DNA of 64,000 nt from positions 744,001-808,000 of the forward strand of contig NZ_JADQDP010000001.1 in NCBI RefSeq assembly GCF_015694735.1. Direction: 5' to 3'. Shown piece after piece: positions 35,167 to 43,772 of this stretch (position 1 is its first letter; each line of letters begins with the position of its first letter). This stretch comes from Hymenobacter properus. GTDB lineage: Bacteria; Bacteroidota; Bacteroidia; Cytophagales; Hymenobacteraceae. The position numbers and the translations under genes are program-made. The notes beneath the pieces were generated by a model. The model was not told the origin of the DNA, ran no database searches, and was given only the letters and a program-made list of their open reading frames with translations.

Positions 35167-35294
35167 TAATGAGGAACGTCATGCAGAGCGCAGCGAAGCA
35201 TCTCGCTTGTCACCACTAATTCAATCGTTGTAACTACCTTATTTACTGCAACACGCGAGATGCTTCGCTGCGCTCTGCATGACGTTCCTCATTA
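35167..35294. repeat. Long inverted repeat, CATCTC flavour
   Basis: Perfect 39-bp arms (35167-35205 and 35256-35294) begin TAATGAGGAACGTCATGCAG and end in CATCTCG. The centre is 50 bases. It follows the barrel gene and precedes the MarR promoter region. Confidence 0.92.
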
Positions 35295-35347
35295 CTCCTC
35301 TATCCTCTTCTTTCTTCTGCAAACAGGGCAATGCGAATGAATAGATA

Positions 35348-35371
35348 ATGTTTATGATATATCATAAACAT
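35348..35371. promoter_or_regulatory. 24-bp perfect palindrome, probable MarR operator
   Basis: The palindrome is centred on ATGATATATCAT (35354-35365) and is symmetrical over 24 bases. It overlaps the -33 region of the promoter in front of the marR-type gene and ends 5 bases before the -7 box, so a bound repressor would block its own gene. A similar 17-base site lies in front of the next barrel gene. Confidence 0.8.
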
Positions 35372-35376
35372 TGCTT

Positions 35377-35384
35377 TATCTTTG
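35377..35384 (+). promoter_or_regulatory. TATCTTTG -7 box of the MarR gene
   Basis: TATCTTTG fits TAnnTTTG and ends 6 bases before the ATG at 35391, giving a leader of a few bases at most. Confidence 0.65.
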
Positions 35385-35390
35385 CACTGT

Positions 35391-35825
35391 ATGCTGAACT
35401 CCATCATCTTTTACTCGCTCGACAAGGCCATTCGCAGCTACCGGCGCATGGCTCAGGCCAACATCGACCGGGCTGGCCTCGACATCACGGTCGACCAGTG
35501 GCTGGTGCTGCGGGTGCTGCTGGAGCACAACGACCTCACCCAGCAGGACATCGCCGAGCGGGTGTTCAAGGACCAGGCCTCGGTGGCGCGCATGCTAGCT
35601 TTGCTCGTGAAACGCGGTCTGCTGTCGGCCATCCCGCTGCCCCACGACGGCCGCCGCACCCAGCTCCGGGTGAGCGCGCAGGGCCATCAAATGCTCGAGG
35701 CCGTGCAGCCCATTGTGCTCGACAATCGGGCTGTGGCCCTGGCCGGCATCGGCGAAGACGAGCTAGCGGTGCTGCGGCAACTGCTGGAGCGCATCGCCCT
35801 GAACTGCACTCCGGTAAGCAATTAG
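35391..35825 (+). CDS. MarR family transcriptional regulator
   Basis: The 144-aa protein starts MLNSIIFYSLDKAIRSYRRM. The winged helix has DITVDQWLVLRVLLEHNDLTQQDIAERVFKDQASVARML and the wing LPHDGRRTQLRVS. It is probably a dimeric repressor released by a small ligand. A palindrome overlaps its own promoter and a related site precedes the downstream outer-membrane barrel gene, so both are likely targets. Confidence 0.93.
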   Translation: MLNSIIFYSLDKAIRSYRRMAQANIDRAGLDITVDQWLVLRVLLEHNDLTQQDIAERVFKDQASVARMLALLVKRGLLSAIPLPHDGRRTQLRVSAQGHQMLEAVQPIVLDNRAVALAGIGEDELAVLRQLLERIALNCTPVSN

Positions 35826-35881
35826 TTTTTAATTCTTACAACGACCTGCGTTGCAGCAAAATTTTTCGTTTCAAAGCAACC

Positions 35882-35898
35882 TTGATGACATGTCATAA
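35882..35898. promoter_or_regulatory. Second palindrome of the MarR-site type, upstream of a barrel gene
   Basis: TTGATGACATGTCATAA holds the 12-base palindrome ATGACATGTCAT and aligns with the core TTTATGATATATCATAA of the palindrome before the MarR gene. It lies about 75 bases before the ATG of the barrel gene. A further inverted pair, TTGCTCA/TGAGCAA, lies at 35903-35918. Confidence 0.6.
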
Positions 35899-35971
35899 TC
35901 TTTTGCTCAACTGAGCAAATCCGTTTTCCAACCTCACCTTTTTTCTGCAAATCATTTTTCTGCTCTTCTGT

Positions 35972-38407
35972 ATGAAAACCTTCCTTTTTTCTGCTTCTCC
36001 CCTGCTAGTAGCAAGTCTGCTCGCGGGTGCTCACCAAGCCCACGCCCAGGCGCCCACCGACGTGCGTGGCACCGTGCAAAGCACTGGCAATAGCCCCATC
36101 GAGTTTGCGACGGTGACCCTGCACCGGGCCAAAGACTCGACGGTGGTGAAAACCGAGTTTAGCGACGCCAAGGGCCTTTTTCAGTTTGAGCGGGCCGCAG
36201 CGGGGCGCTACCTCGTGTCGGCGGCGCAGGTGGGGTTTGAGCGACGGTGGTCGACGCCGTTTGAGGTGGCCGGGCAGGCCGTGGAACTGCCAGCCATGGT
36301 GCTGGCCACCAGCGCGGCCACTCAGCTCAAGGAAGTGAAAGTGGTGGGCCAGAAGCCGCTGTACGAGCGCGAGGCCGACCGCACCATTGTGAACGTGGAG
36401 GGCTCGACCCTAGCGGCCGGCAATACCTCGCTGGACGTGCTGCGCCGCTCGCCCGGCGTGACGGTGGATGGCAACGATAACCTGGCCCTGCGCGGCCGCC
36501 AGGGTGTTTTGGTGCTCATCGATGGCAAGCGCCAGCCCATGACGGGCACCGAGCTGGCCGAGTACTTGCGCGCCCTGCCCGCCGAGCAACTCAAAAGCAT
36601 CGAGCTGATTACCAACCCGCCGGCTAAGTACGACGCCCAGGGCGGCGCTGGCATCATCGCTATCAACCTCAAAAAAGACCAAAAGCTCGGCACCAACGGC
36701 AGCCTGAACCTGACCTATGGCCGCGGTGAATACAACCGCTACACCGGTGGCTTGAGCTTGAATCACCGCGAAAAAAATCTCAATCTGTTTGGCTCCTACA
36801 ACTACTCCGACCGGTCGTTTTATAACACCCTGACCCTGCACCGGGAATTTTATGGGCCCGCTACCGGGGGCAGCCGCCAGCTCATCAGCACTTCTGACCA
36901 GGACAACCGCCAGCCGGTGCAGGCGTGGTCGCACAGCTGGCGCGGCGGGCTGGACTACAACCTGTCGGACAAAACCACGATTGGGGCCGTGGTGAGCGGC
37001 CTCAACAACCGCAACACCCCCGCCGGCACCAGCCAATCGGTGGTGTACGACCTGCAGCGCAACCAGGAGCTCCGCTACAACGCCATCAACACCGGCGAAA
37101 ATCACCTCGACAACTTCGCTGCCAACCTCAACTTCCGCCGCACATTCGCCAATGCCTTCGGCACGCAGGAGCTGACGGCCGATGCCGACTACGCCAGCTA
37201 CCACAGCCAGCGCGACCAGCTGCTGCAAACGTATTTCGTGAGCGAGCCCGCCCTGGCCAACAGCCTGGACCAGGACGGGCGCCTGACCATCCAATCGGTG
37301 AAGGCCGACTACACGCAGGCCCTGAGCAAGCAGTTGCGGCTGGATATGGGCGCAAAGTCGAGCTTGGTAAAAGCGGATAACGACCTCAAAAACTTCACCA
37401 ACGGGCAACTGGACTTGACCCGCTCGAACCGCTTCCGCTACGACGAGAACATCAACGCGGGCTACGTGAACCTGAACTACAGCCAGCCCAAACTGACGCT
37501 GCAGGTGGGCCTGCGTGGCGAGCAAACCAACGCCACAGGCCTGCAGGACCGCGAAGTGGAGTACAAAGACTTCAAGCGCAATTACTTCCAACTGTTTCCG
37601 AGCGCGGCCATCAAGCGCCAGTTCTCGGAAAACCACGAGCTGGCCGTGTCGCTGAGCCGGCGCATCGACCGGCCGGGGTATCAGCAGCTCAACCCCTTCC
37701 GCCAGCTCATCGACCGCACCACCTCGCAGGGCGGAAATCCCAACCTGCTGCCCCAAACCAGCTACAACGTGGAGCTGACGCACACCTTCAAGCAGAAATA
37801 CAGCCTGGGCCTGAGCTACAGCCGCACCAGCGCCCCCATTGTGGGCACCGTGGAGCCTGAGCCGGGAAGCACGGTGATTTCCACCTACCGCAACCTCGAT
37901 TTGCAGCACTACTACGCCCTCACCCTCACTACCCCGGTGGACATCACCAAATGGTGGAAAACCTACAACAACGCCGTGTTCTACTACAACCGCTTTAATG
38001 GCGCCGTGGCTGGCACCAACCTCGACCGCGGCGGCGTCAGCCTGAACCTTACCTCGAATCACACCTTCACCTTCGGCAAAGGCTGGGGCGCTGAGCTGAG
38101 CGCCAGCTACGACTCGCGGCAAGTAGACGGTTTCTTCGTGTCGCGCCCAAACGGGGAGGTGGGCGCCGGCGTGCAAAAGAGCCTCTGGGAGCGTAAAGCC
38201 ACTCTGAAACTGGCCGTGAATGACATTTTCTTCTCCCGAGTGGGTCGGGTCACGTCTACTTATGACAACTACGTGGAGCGTTTCGTCATGCGCCGCGATT
38301 CCCGTTTCGTCAACCTGACTTTTGGCTACCGTTTCGGCAACGACAAGCTGGCGCCCACGCGCCGCCGCAGCGGCGGAGCCGAGGACGAGAAGCGCCGCGC
38401 GGGGTAG
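35972..38407 (+). CDS. Outer-membrane barrel receptor (OMP_b-brl_3), TonB-receptor-like
   Basis: The 811-aa protein has a signal peptide ending AHAQ, a carboxypeptidase-regulatory-like domain (VRGTVQSTGNSPIEFATVTL), a plug (LDVLRRSPGVTVDGNDNLALRGRQGVLVLIDGKRQPM, KSIELITNPPAKYDAQG) and a long barrel ending with FRFVNLTFGYRF-like strands and a basic tail RRRSGGAEDEKRRAG. It is the outer-membrane importer or exporter of an unknown substrate. The upstream MarR regulator with a shared operator type suggests control by a toxic or nutrient ligand. Confidence 0.92.
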   Translation: MKTFLFSASPLLVASLLAGAHQAHAQAPTDVRGTVQSTGNSPIEFATVTLHRAKDSTVVKTEFSDAKGLFQFERAAAGRYLVSAAQVGFERRWSTPFEVAGQAVELPAMVLATSAATQLKEVKVVGQKPLYEREADRTIVNVEGSTLAAGNTSLDVLRRSPGVTVDGNDNLALRGRQGVLVLIDGKRQPMTGTELAEYLRALPAEQLKSIELITNPPAKYDAQGGAGIIAINLKKDQKLGTNGSLNLTYGRGEYNRYTGGLSLNHREKNLNLFGSYNYSDRSFYNTLTLHREFYGPATGGSRQLISTSDQDNRQPVQAWSHSWRGGLDYNLSDKTTIGAVVSGLNNRNTPAGTSQSVVYDLQRNQELRYNAINTGENHLDNFAANLNFRRTFANAFGTQELTADADYASYHSQRDQLLQTYFVSEPALANSLDQDGRLTIQSVKADYTQALSKQLRLDMGAKSSLVKADNDLKNFTNGQLDLTRSNRFRYDENINAGYVNLNYSQPKLTLQVGLRGEQTNATGLQDREVEYKDFKRNYFQLFPSAAIKRQFSENHELAVSLSRRIDRPGYQQLNPFRQLIDRTTSQGGNPNLLPQTSYNVELTHTFKQKYSLGLSYSRTSAPIVGTVEPEPGSTVISTYRNLDLQHYYALTLTTPVDITKWWKTYNNAVFYYNRFNGAVAGTNLDRGGVSLNLTSNHTFTFGKGWGAELSASYDSRQVDGFFVSRPNGEVGAGVQKSLWERKATLKLAVNDIFFSRVGRVTSTYDNYVERFVMRRDSRFVNLTFGYRFGNDKLAPTRRRSGGAEDEKRRAG

Positions 38408-38427
38408 GTTTAAGTAGCCGATTTGAC

Positions 38428-38595
38428 CGTCATGCCGAGCGCAGCCGAAGCAGCTCGCGTGCGCCGTTTGTCATGCTGACGAAGGAAGCATCTTATCACT
38501 GCTGAACGTTAATTGTTCGAGATTGATAAGGTCCTTCGCATGCTCAGGATGACAGACGGCGCACGCGAGATGCTTCGACTGCGCTCGGCATGACG
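38428..38595. repeat. Nested hairpin: GGACCTT-type element inside a CATCTC-type element
   Basis: Outer arms (38428-38467 and about 38557-38595) carry CGTCATGCCGAGCGCAGCCG and the CATCTC-type ending, with a few mismatches. The centre is not a simple loop but a second, degenerate inverted repeat (about 38470-38498 and 38524-38553) of the other flavour (TGATAAGGTCCTTCGCATGC on the right). One element thus seems to have inserted in, or formed within, the other. The hemE promoter follows directly. Confidence 0.88.
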
Positions 38596-38636
38596 TTCTA
38601 TTTTATTCTATTATCCTACCCGTCTGGCTCCCGACG

Positions 38637-38644
38637 TACCTTTG
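38637..38644 (+). promoter_or_regulatory. TACCTTTG -7 box of hemE
   Basis: TACCTTTG lies 9 bases before the hemE ATG, so the mRNA leader can be only a few bases. No good -33 element was found. Confidence 0.6.
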
Positions 38645-38653
38645 TCGTTCCTT

Positions 38654-39679
38654 ATGCTGAAAAACGACCTTTTCCTCCGTGCTGCCCGTGGCGAAGCCAC
38701 CGAGCGGACGCCTGTGTGGCTGATGCGCCAGGCTGGCCGCATCCTACCCGAATACCGCGCCCTGCGCGCCCGCCTCTCCGGCTTCAAGGAGCTGGTGGAA
38801 ACGCCCGACCTGGCCGCCGAAGTCACCATCCAGCCCATCGACGCGCTGGACGTGGACGCCGCCATCATCTTCTCCGACATTCTGGTGGTGCCCGACGCCA
38901 TGGGCCTGCCCTACGAAATGGTAGAAGCCCGCGGCCCGCTGTTTCCCAACGTCATCAAGTCGGCCGCCGATGTCGACAAGCTGCGTATCCCCGACCCCGA
39001 GGAAGGCCTCGGCTACGTGCTCGAAGCCCTGCGCATCACCAAAAAAGCGCTGAATGGCCGCGTGCCCCTCATCGGCTTCGCCGGCGCGCCCTTCACCATC
39101 CTGGCCTACATGGTGGAAGGCCACGGCTCCAAAACATTCAGCAAGGCCCGCGCCATGCTCTACCGCGAGCCCGCCCTGGCCCACCGCCTGCTGGCCAAAA
39201 TAACGGCCACCACTATTGCCTACCTCAAGGCCCAGGTGGCGGCCGGCGCCCAGGTGGTGCAGGTATTCGACTCCTGGGCCGGCATCCTGCCGCCCGCGCA
39301 CTACACCGAGTTTTCGGCCCGCTACATTCAGGAAATCACCGAGGCTCTGGCTCCGCTCGTGCCCGTTACGGTGTTTGCCAAGGGTGCCTGGTGGGCCGTG
39401 CCCGAGTTTGCCGCCATGCCCTGCCGCACCATTGGGCTCGACTGGAACCAGGACCCGGCTCAGGCCCGCCAGCAAGCCGGCGACAAAACCCTGCAAGGCA
39501 ACCTCGACCCCTGCGCCCTTTACGGCACCCGCGAGCAGGTGAAAGCTGCCACCGAAGCCATGCTGCGCCAGTTTGCCGGCGGCCCCCACATCGCCAACCT
39601 TGGCCACGGTGTGTACCCCGACACCGACCCGGACAACGTGCGCGTGTTCGTGGACACGGTGAAGGCGTGGCGGGGGTAG
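38654..39679 (+). CDS. hemE: Uroporphyrinogen decarboxylase HemE
   Basis: The start is at [20 protein letters not shown], giving 341 aa, the usual length. UroD signatures are intact: [29 protein letters not shown] (the Asp that binds the pyrroles), [27 protein letters not shown] and [20 protein letters not shown] NLGHG near the end. It decarboxylates four acetate side chains of uroporphyrinogen III in heme synthesis. The gene stands alone after the nested hairpin. Confidence 0.98.
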   Translation: MLKNDLFLRAARGEATERTPVWLMRQAGRILPEYRALRARLSGFKELVETPDLAAEVTIQPIDALDVDAAIIFSDILVVPDAMGLPYEMVEARGPLFPNVIKSAADVDKLRIPDPEEGLGYVLEALRITKKALNGRVPLIGFAGAPFTILAYMVEGHGSKTFSKARAMLYREPALAHRLLAKITATTIAYLKAQVAAGAQVVQVFDSWAGILPPAHYTEFSARYIQEITEALAPLVPVTVFAKGAWWAVPEFAAMPCRTIGLDWNQDPAQARQQAGDKTLQGNLDPCALYGTREQVKAATEAMLRQFAGGPHIANLGHGVYPDTDPDNVRVFVDTVKAWRG

Positions 39680-39743
39680 TTAGCAAATCTATCCAATGAC
39701 TCCGGAGAACTATCTCGGAACTGACTTTTAATTAAATGCTCCC

Positions 39744-40085
39744 TTGCCAGAAGCTGAGCGACTTCATTTCATAGGTTTGCTGCAAGGTCCCACTCCTGAT
39801 GATTACCTGAAATTCATGGAGCGTCACAATGGTGGCGAAGGCCCCATTGGCAACGAAAGCTACTTGGCGTTATTCAGGCTCGATGCAGTTCCTGAATACA
39901 ATACAAGTCTTAAAGACCTGTATTCAATCACCAACTACACTGTTTTTGCTTCCGATGGCGGCAATGCGATTTTTGCATTTAACAGAGCTGGGGAAGTCAT
40001 AGAGTTTGATTTAATTGGCCTTGGGCCCGACGAAGCAATCAAGCATGGAGACAGTTTCCTGAGTTTTCTGAAGCTACTTCCATAA
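39744..40085 (+). CDS. SMI1/KNR4-type protein, probably foreign or degraded at its start
   Basis: The frame carries the SMI1/KNR4 pattern: LLQGPTPDDYLKFMERHNGGEG, SYLALFRLD and FASDGGNAIFAFNRAGEVIEFD. The 113-aa product is short. Base use is clearly more AT-rich than its neighbours. No good ATG exists near the front: TTG at 39744 is the earliest start, and the ATG at 39816 would cut the conserved region. The same frame continues upstream to ATG at 39696 (MTPENYLGTDF), but TAA at 39729 interrupts it. SMI1 proteins often act as immunity proteins to secreted toxins; no toxin gene adjoins. Confidence 0.65.
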   Translation: MPEAERLHFIGLLQGPTPDDYLKFMERHNGGEGPIGNESYLALFRLDAVPEYNTSLKDLYSITNYTVFASDGGNAIFAFNRAGEVIEFDLIGLGPDEAIKHGDSFLSFLKLLP

Positions 40086-40125
40086 ACCCAGAATCGACTC
40101 TTCATTTTCGCTTATTTCCCGCCCC

Positions 40126-40317
40126 ATGACTGCCACCTTTAGCCCCGTCTTTTACCTCACCCTGGCCCTGCTGCTGGCGCTGCTGGTGTTCATGTGGCGC
40201 TGGTACCTGCGTCGGTCCGAGCGCTCGACTGTCGAAACCGTGATGGTGGTGCTTGTGACGCTGGGCAGCCTCTCGCCTTTGTTTTTCCTGGCTTATCTGA
40301 TGCTGGTTCGCCGCTAG
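40126..40317 (+). CDS. Small two-helix membrane protein, unknown
   Basis: The 63-aa product has two hydrophobic helices (FYLTLALLLALLVFMW and VMVVLVTLGSLSPLFFLAYLML) separated by a basic stretch RRSERS. It begins at an ATG after a CGCCCC stretch with no obvious Shine-Dalgarno sequence. No family was recognised. Confidence 0.6.
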   Translation: MTATFSPVFYLTLALLLALLVFMWRWYLRRSERSTVETVMVVLVTLGSLSPLFFLAYLMLVRR

Positions 40318-40429
40318 TAAAACGACGTAGGGACGGGGTGCCCCCTGCCCATCGTTGAACGGCACCGGTATTACGACGCAAACATCTGGTTGGGGCAAGC
40401 TCCTACCACTACCCCAATTTATTCCTTTT

Positions 40430-40639
40430 ATGGACGTAAAAGACAGCAACGGCACTCTGCTCACCGAAGGCGATTCCGTTACCCTCATCAAAGACCTCAA
40501 AGTGAAGGGCTCTTCCCAAACGCTCAAGCGCGGCACGCTGGTCAAGAACATCCGCCTCACCAACAGCCCGGCCGAGATTGAAGGCCGGGCCGGCGGCAGC
40601 ACGATGGTGCTGAGAACCGAGTTTCTGAAAAAAGCCTAG
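40430..40639 (+). CDS. PhnA-domain (YjdM-like) protein, minimal form
   Basis: The start is at [27 protein letters not shown], giving 69 aa. This is the C-terminal PhnA domain ([37 protein letters not shown]) without the N-terminal zinc ribbon found in longer homologues. The family was named for alkylphosphonate use, but its role is uncertain. Its TAG overlaps the GTG of the next gene by one base, indicating coupled translation. Confidence 0.93.
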   Translation: MDVKDSNGTLLTEGDSVTLIKDLKVKGSSQTLKRGTLVKNIRLTNSPAEIEGRAGGSTMVLRTEFLKKA

Positions 40640-41892
40640 TGCCGCGGCTTCTCCTGAGTTTCCTGCTCGGGATGCTGGGCCTGGCTCCGCCAGCGTGGGC
40701 CCAGCAACAGGCGCGCATCCTGCTCAAAGTGGCGCCCGATAGCCAGCATTTCTGGTGCCGCTACACTGTGTGGCTGCCGGCCGGTTCGGCCCGCAGCCCC
40801 CGGTTTCTCAATTTGGACCGGCGTTTTACCGTAATTCGCGTGCGCAGTCCGCGACTGAGCGGTCTGTCCATTCAGCCCTATCTGTACGCGCCATTTCAAG
40901 ACACCGTGCAACGCATAGCGCTGGCCCATCCCGGGTTGAAGCAACGCCGCAAGCGCGTTACCATCACTTACGAGGGCACCTTGTCGGACCGGTATGCAAC
41001 CGACCAGGTGATGGAATTCAGCCGCTCCACCCTCTGGCTGCCGTTCGTGCCCTACCAGGAAGACGCGCCCCTCGCCTACTCGCTGGACGTGCAGGTGCCG
41101 GCGAGCTATACCGTAGTGAGCACCCGACCGTCGCGAAAGGCGCGCGCCGGACATTTTCGCTTCCGCGGCCGCACCTCGGCCATCGAGCCCACGGCGCTGG
41201 TAGGCCGGAATTTTCATCAGCTCACGGCCGCGCCGCCCAAGCCGGCGGTGACTGTCATCAAGGCAAACCCTTTACTACGAGCCGACACGCTGCTGCTGGC
41301 CGAGGCTACGCGCATCTGCAGCTACTACAACCAAACCATTGGCCGCCGCGACAGCATCGCGCGCTTCACGGTGCTGCTGCCCGGCACCAACCGCAACGCC
41401 TTTGCCCTGCTGGACAATGCCGTCGACATCACCTATTCCGATTTCGACGTGCGCAAGCGGGAAGACCGGCTGATTCTGGCGCACGAAATCAGTCACAAGT
41501 GGTGGGCCTACGGTTCCATCAGCACCTACGAAGAGTGGCTGAACGAAGGCTTCGCCACCTATTCTGGCTTGCTTTACCTGCGCGCCGCGGGCGACACCGC
41601 CGGGTTCCGAACGGAGCTTGATAAGCGGCTGGCTTCGGCGGCGGGCGCCCCGCCCATCCTCGGCTTCGACCGCAGCAAATACGACTACCCCACCATCCGC
41701 CGCGTGGTGTACGCCAAAGGCACCGCCGTGCTGCACGCCCTGCACACCCGCGTGGGCGACGACGTTTTTCTACGCCTCCTGGCAGCTACAGCCGCCCGGA
41801 AAACGGCTACCACCGAAGGTTTTCTCACCCTGGTAGGCCAGGAAGCGGGCCCCGACACCCAGCGCTGGCTTCGCGAACAGCTCGCCCGCTAA
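40639..41892 (+). CDS. M1 family metallopeptidase, short secreted form
   Basis: The GTG start overlaps the PhnA stop and gives 417 aa with a signal peptide ending PAWAQ. The catalytic zinc motif is HEISH (His282, Glu283, His286) followed by Glu303 in WLNEGFATYSG, with a spacing of 16 residues instead of the 18 of classical aminopeptidase N. A similar short spacing occurs in other bacterial M1 subgroups. It lacks the long C-terminal helical domain of full-length M1 enzymes. It is probably a periplasmic aminopeptidase. Confidence 0.88.
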   Translation: MPRLLLSFLLGMLGLAPPAWAQQQARILLKVAPDSQHFWCRYTVWLPAGSARSPRFLNLDRRFTVIRVRSPRLSGLSIQPYLYAPFQDTVQRIALAHPGLKQRRKRVTITYEGTLSDRYATDQVMEFSRSTLWLPFVPYQEDAPLAYSLDVQVPASYTVVSTRPSRKARAGHFRFRGRTSAIEPTALVGRNFHQLTAAPPKPAVTVIKANPLLRADTLLLAEATRICSYYNQTIGRRDSIARFTVLLPGTNRNAFALLDNAVDITYSDFDVRKREDRLILAHEISHKWWAYGSISTYEEWLNEGFATYSGLLYLRAAGDTAGFRTELDKRLASAAGAPPILGFDRSKYDYPTIRRVVYAKGTAVLHALHTRVGDDVFLRLLAATAARKTATTEGFLTLVGQEAGPDTQRWLREQLAR

Positions 41893-41942
41893 CTTTCGGG
41901 CCGGCGGCAGCCCACGGCCGGGCTTCCGTCAATCCCATCATC

Positions 41943-42527
41943 ATGCCTACTGAGCAGGAAAAAATGCTGGCCGGCGAACTCTACGCCGCCTTCGACTCGG
42001 AGCTACTGGCGGCGCGCACCCGCGCCAAGCGCCTGCTGCACCGCCTCAACGTGACGGAATATCTCGTCACCGACGCGGCCCGCGAAATTCTGGCTGAGCT
42101 CATTCCCCACGCCGGCCGCAACCTGTGGGTAGAGCCACCCTTTCACTGCGACTACGGCAGCCACATCCGCTGCGGCGACAACGTGTACTTCAACGTGAAC
42201 TGTGTGGTGCTCGACGCGGCCCCGGTCACCATCGGCTCCAACGTGCTATTTGGCCCCGGCGTGCAGCTCTACGCCGCCACCCACCCGCTCGACGCCACCG
42301 TGCGCCGCACCCTGGAGCTGGCCCGCCCCATCTGCATCGGCGACGACTGTTGGCTGGGCGGCGGTACCATCGTGTGCCCCGGCGTGAGCATCGGCGCGGG
42401 CTGCGTCATTGGGGCGGGCTCGGTGGTCACAAAAGATGTTCCGCCCTATTCGCTGGCCATGGGCAACCCGGCGCGGGTTATCAGGAGCCTTGGGCCGGCA
42501 AGTATTGAAAAAGGAACGTCATGCTGA
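41943..42527 (+). CDS. Sugar O-acetyltransferase (maltose/galactoside type, left-handed beta helix)
   Basis: The 194-aa protein starts MPTEQEKMLAGELYAAFDSEL. The N-terminal helical part is typical of Maa/LacA/NodL enzymes; a hexapeptide-repeat helix follows (CGDNVYFNVNCVVLDAAPVTIGSN, LFGPGVQLYAATHPLD, IGDDCWLGGGTIVCPGVSIGAGCVIGAGSVVTKDV). The catalytic His is in YAATHPLD. It uses acetyl-CoA. The last codons and the stop (TGA at 42525-42527) lie inside the left arm of a CATCTC-type hairpin, so the final Thr-Ser-Cys derive from the repeat. Confidence 0.94.
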   Translation: MPTEQEKMLAGELYAAFDSELLAARTRAKRLLHRLNVTEYLVTDAAREILAELIPHAGRNLWVEPPFHCDYGSHIRCGDNVYFNVNCVVLDAAPVTIGSNVLFGPGVQLYAATHPLDATVRRTLELARPICIGDDCWLGGGTIVCPGVSIGAGCVIGAGSVVTKDVPPYSLAMGNPARVIRSLGPASIEKGTSC

Positions 42528-42610
42528 GCGCAGTCGAAGCATCTCTACCGCACAACGCAATTAATCTACTGCTGCGGTAGAGATGCTTCGACTGCGCTCA
42601 GCATGACGTT
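42515..42610. repeat. Long inverted repeat, CATCTC flavour, between convergent genes
   Basis: Perfect 38-bp arms (42515-42552 and 42573-42610) carry AACGTCATGCTGAGCGCAGT then CGAAGCATCTCTACCGCA. The centre is 20 bases. The stop codon of the acetyltransferase is part of the left arm. Confidence 0.93.
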
Positions 42611-42632
42611 TCCTTACCCCGCACCATAGCCT

Positions 42633-43628
42633 CTACAGCCCCGCTTCCTGGGCTTCTTCCAGCAGCCGCTGCTTCTCCACGGGCACCACACCCACTTGCT
42701 CGCACACCAGCCCGCCGCCCAGGTTGGCCAGCGCTGCCGTGAAGGCTGCCGGCCGCCCCAGCGCCACGCACAACGCCGCGATGCTGATGACGGTATCGCC
42801 CGCGCCCGACACGTCGGAGATAGTGCGCAGGTGGGCCGGCAGGTAAGTTTTTTGCCCATCCTGCTGGGCAAACACGCCGTACTCGCTCAGCGTTACCAGC
42901 ACGATTTCAGGCGTCAGGACGTCTTGCAAGCGGGCCACGGCCGCTTCAAAGCCGGCGCGGTCGGCCACCGGGTCGCCGAATTCAAGCTTCAGGCCCTCGC
43001 GCAGCTCTTTCAGGTTGGGCTTAAACAGCATGCAGTGGCGGTAAGCCAGGAAATTCTTTTTCTTGGGGTCTACCACCGTGGGGATGCCGCGCTGCCGGGC
43101 CCGGGCAATGCACTCGGTGATGGTGGCCTCGCTGAGCACGCCCTTGTCGTAGTCCTCAAATACTACCACGTCGGCGCGGGCCAGCAGGTCATCGTAGGCG
43201 GCGAGCAGCTGCGCGGCTTCGTCCGGGTTCAGGTCGGTTTCCACTTCCGAGTCGATGCGCAGCAGCTGCTGCCCGTGGGCCAGAATGCGCTGCTTCACCG
43301 TGGTAGGGCGCTGGGCGCTGCGCAGGATGCCATCGGCGGGCAGGCCGCTCTCGTGTAGCAGTTGCAGCAGCTGGTCGCCGCCTGCGTCGGTACCAATCAC
43401 GGCGCAAAGCAGCGGTGTGGCGCCCAGCGCCTGCACGTTCAGGGCCACGTTGGCGGCCCCGCCGAGGCGGTTTTCGGTGCGGGCCACGTGCACCACAGGC
43501 ACGGGCGCCTCGGGCGAGAGGCGCGTGGCCCGGCCCCACACGTAGGCGTCCACCATCACGTCGCCGATGATGAGGACACGCAGGTTGTTGAAGTCGTTGA
43601 AAAGGTCGGTTAAGGAAGTCGTAGGCAA
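42633..43628 (-). CDS. PfkB-family kinase, probable D-glycero-beta-D-manno-heptose-7-phosphate kinase
   Basis: The start is uncertain: no ATG lies near the expected position, and TTG at 43628 (reading LPTTSLTDLFNDF) is chosen. It gives 331 aa. Signatures match the HldE/RfaE kinase domain: LRVLIIGDVMVDAYVWGRATRLSPEAPVPV, NRLGGAANVALNVQALG, VVFEDYDKGVL, VDPKKKNF and DVSGAGDTVIS (catalytic Asp). It phosphorylates heptose 7-phosphate for the core of LPS-type glycans. The nucleotidyltransferase half of bifunctional HldE is absent, as in RfaE1. Confidence 0.88.
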   Translation of the reverse strand: MPTTSLTDLFNDFNNLRVLIIGDVMVDAYVWGRATRLSPEAPVPVVHVARTENRLGGAANVALNVQALGATPLLCAVIGTDAGGDQLLQLLHESGLPADGILRSAQRPTTVKQRILAHGQQLLRIDSEVETDLNPDEAAQLLAAYDDLLARADVVVFEDYDKGVLSEATITECIARARQRGIPTVVDPKKKNFLAYRHCMLFKPNLKELREGLKLEFGDPVADRAGFEAAVARLQDVLTPEIVLVTLSEYGVFAQQDGQKTYLPAHLRTISDVSGAGDTVISIAALCVALGRPAAFTAALANLGGGLVCEQVGVVPVEKQRLLEEAQEAGL

Positions 43629-43661
43629 GGTTTCGCTGAATTTGCGACGTTTAGATAGAGC

Positions 43662-43756
43662 GTCATGCAGAGCGCAGCGAAGCATCTCGCGTGCAACAGT
43701 AATTTAATGTTTGGACTACCTGAGCACGCGAGATGCTTCGCTGCGCTCTGCATGAC
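43662..43756. repeat. Long inverted repeat, CATCTC flavour, between kinase and aminotransferase
   Basis: Perfect 33-bp arms (43662-43694 and 43724-43756) hold GTCATGCAGAGCGCAGCGAA then GCATCTCGCGTGC. The centre is 29 bases. Both flanking genes are on the minus strand. Confidence 0.92.
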
Positions 43757-43772
43757 TCCTTATTTGGAATGA

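Noticed and set aside
36410..38176. A 588-codon antisense frame over the second barrel gene
   Set aside because: Same cause; no start context, no domain.
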